Notes under the pieces: generated by a model
What the model saw: the letters and a program-made list of their open reading frames with translations, nothing else
Told to the model about the DNA's origin: nothing
The model's database searches: none
Shown here: positions 6,330 to 6,614 of the stretch, in pieces
How positions within the stretch are numbered: the stretch's first letter is position 1
Layout of the letters: each line of letters begins with the position of its first letter
From: an uncultured Campylobacterota bacterium
GTDB taxonomy: Bacteria; Campylobacterota; Campylobacteria; Campylobacterales; Arcobacteraceae
Reading direction: 5' to 3'
Length of the DNA stretch: 6,614 nucleotides
NCBI GenBank assembly: GCA_903821805.1
Contig: CAIJNA010000027.1
Coordinates: forward strand, 1-6,614
Translations under genes and position numbers: made by a program

Positions 6330-6614
6330 ATGATTGAAAACAAACAACAATACCTAGAAAAAATAGATTTACTAATTAGTTGGGCTAATGCTTACTATGT
6401 TAAAGACGAGCCAAAAGCAACTGATGAAGAATATGACAATCTTTATCGAGAGGTATTAGAATTTGAGACAATTAATAATATTGTAAATGAAAATTCACCT
6501 ACTAGAAACGTGGGTGGTGTTGTTCTTGAAGAATTTGTTAAAGCAAGTCACAAAACAAAAATGTGGTCTCAAGAAGATATTTTCAATAATGATGAGCTTG
6601 AAGATTGGCTAAAA
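6330..6614 (+). CDS. ligA: NAD-dependent DNA ligase (LigA), N-terminal part, cut by window edge
   Basis: Seals nicks in DNA using NAD+, in replication and repair. Only the first 95 codons are present; full proteins are about 650-670 residues. The NMN-binding Ia domain is complete, with Y22, D32, Y35 and D36 at the same numbers as the essential E. coli residues. E. coli His23 is replaced by Tyr (AYYV). SPTRNVGG follows, and then the start of the adenylation domain with MWSQEDIF (78-85), where most LigA have a SLDN-type motif. Both variants fit Campylobacterota LigA as I remember it. The catalytic KxDG lysine lies beyond the edge. The ATG is preceded at eight bases by a weak GGA (6319-6321), and an in-frame stop at 6312-6314 rules out a much longer N terminus. 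It is 111 bases after prs, with a hairpin between them. Confidence 0.95.
   Translation, partial: MIENKQQYLEKIDLLISWANAYYVKDEPKATDEEYDNLYREVLEFETINNIVNENSPTRNVGGVVLEEFVKASHKTKMWSQEDIFNNDELEDWLK

Overview
The window looks like a chromosomal housekeeping segment of a low-GC bacterium of the Campylobacterota (Epsilonproteobacteria). A member of the Arcobacteraceae is my best guess, but that is inference. The reasons are a strongly AT-rich base composition, a LigA with the MWSQED variant and Tyr at the position of Escherichia coli His23, and the wording of ValS, ArgB and Prs. Coding density is high. No gap between genes exceeds 180 bases, and I see no tRNA, rRNA, IS element, CRISPR array, phage gene or sign of recent transfer.

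Left part, minus strand (1-3274): a DUF445-family membrane protein gene is followed after a 70-base gap by valS (valyl-tRNA synthetase). valS runs off the left edge and lacks only about its last 50-60 codons. A good extended -10 element between the two suggests that valS has its own promoter, in addition to any read-through from the DUF445 gene.

Centre (3275-3454): a 180-base AT-rich divergent intergenic region that should hold the promoters of both arms. It contains an imperfect inverted repeat that could be an operator.

Right part, plus strand (3455-6614): five genes in one direction with short gaps (28, 22, 53 and 111 bases). They are a small acidic protein of unknown function, a beta-class carbonic anhydrase, argB (acetylglutamate kinase), prs (PRPP synthetase) and the start of ligA (NAD-dependent DNA ligase, cut by the right edge). 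The first four look like one transcription unit. The prs-ligA gap carries a 7-bp GC-containing hairpin and an in-frame mini-ORF, so ligA may be partly uncoupled.

A plausible metabolic link is that carbonic anhydrase supplies bicarbonate, which carbamoyl-phosphate synthetase uses for arginine (the ArgB pathway) and pyrimidines. PRPP from Prs is the partner substrate for pyrimidine and purine nucleotides. I see no convincing evidence of a new biological system. The least explained item is the 78-residue acidic protein at the head of the plus-strand cluster.
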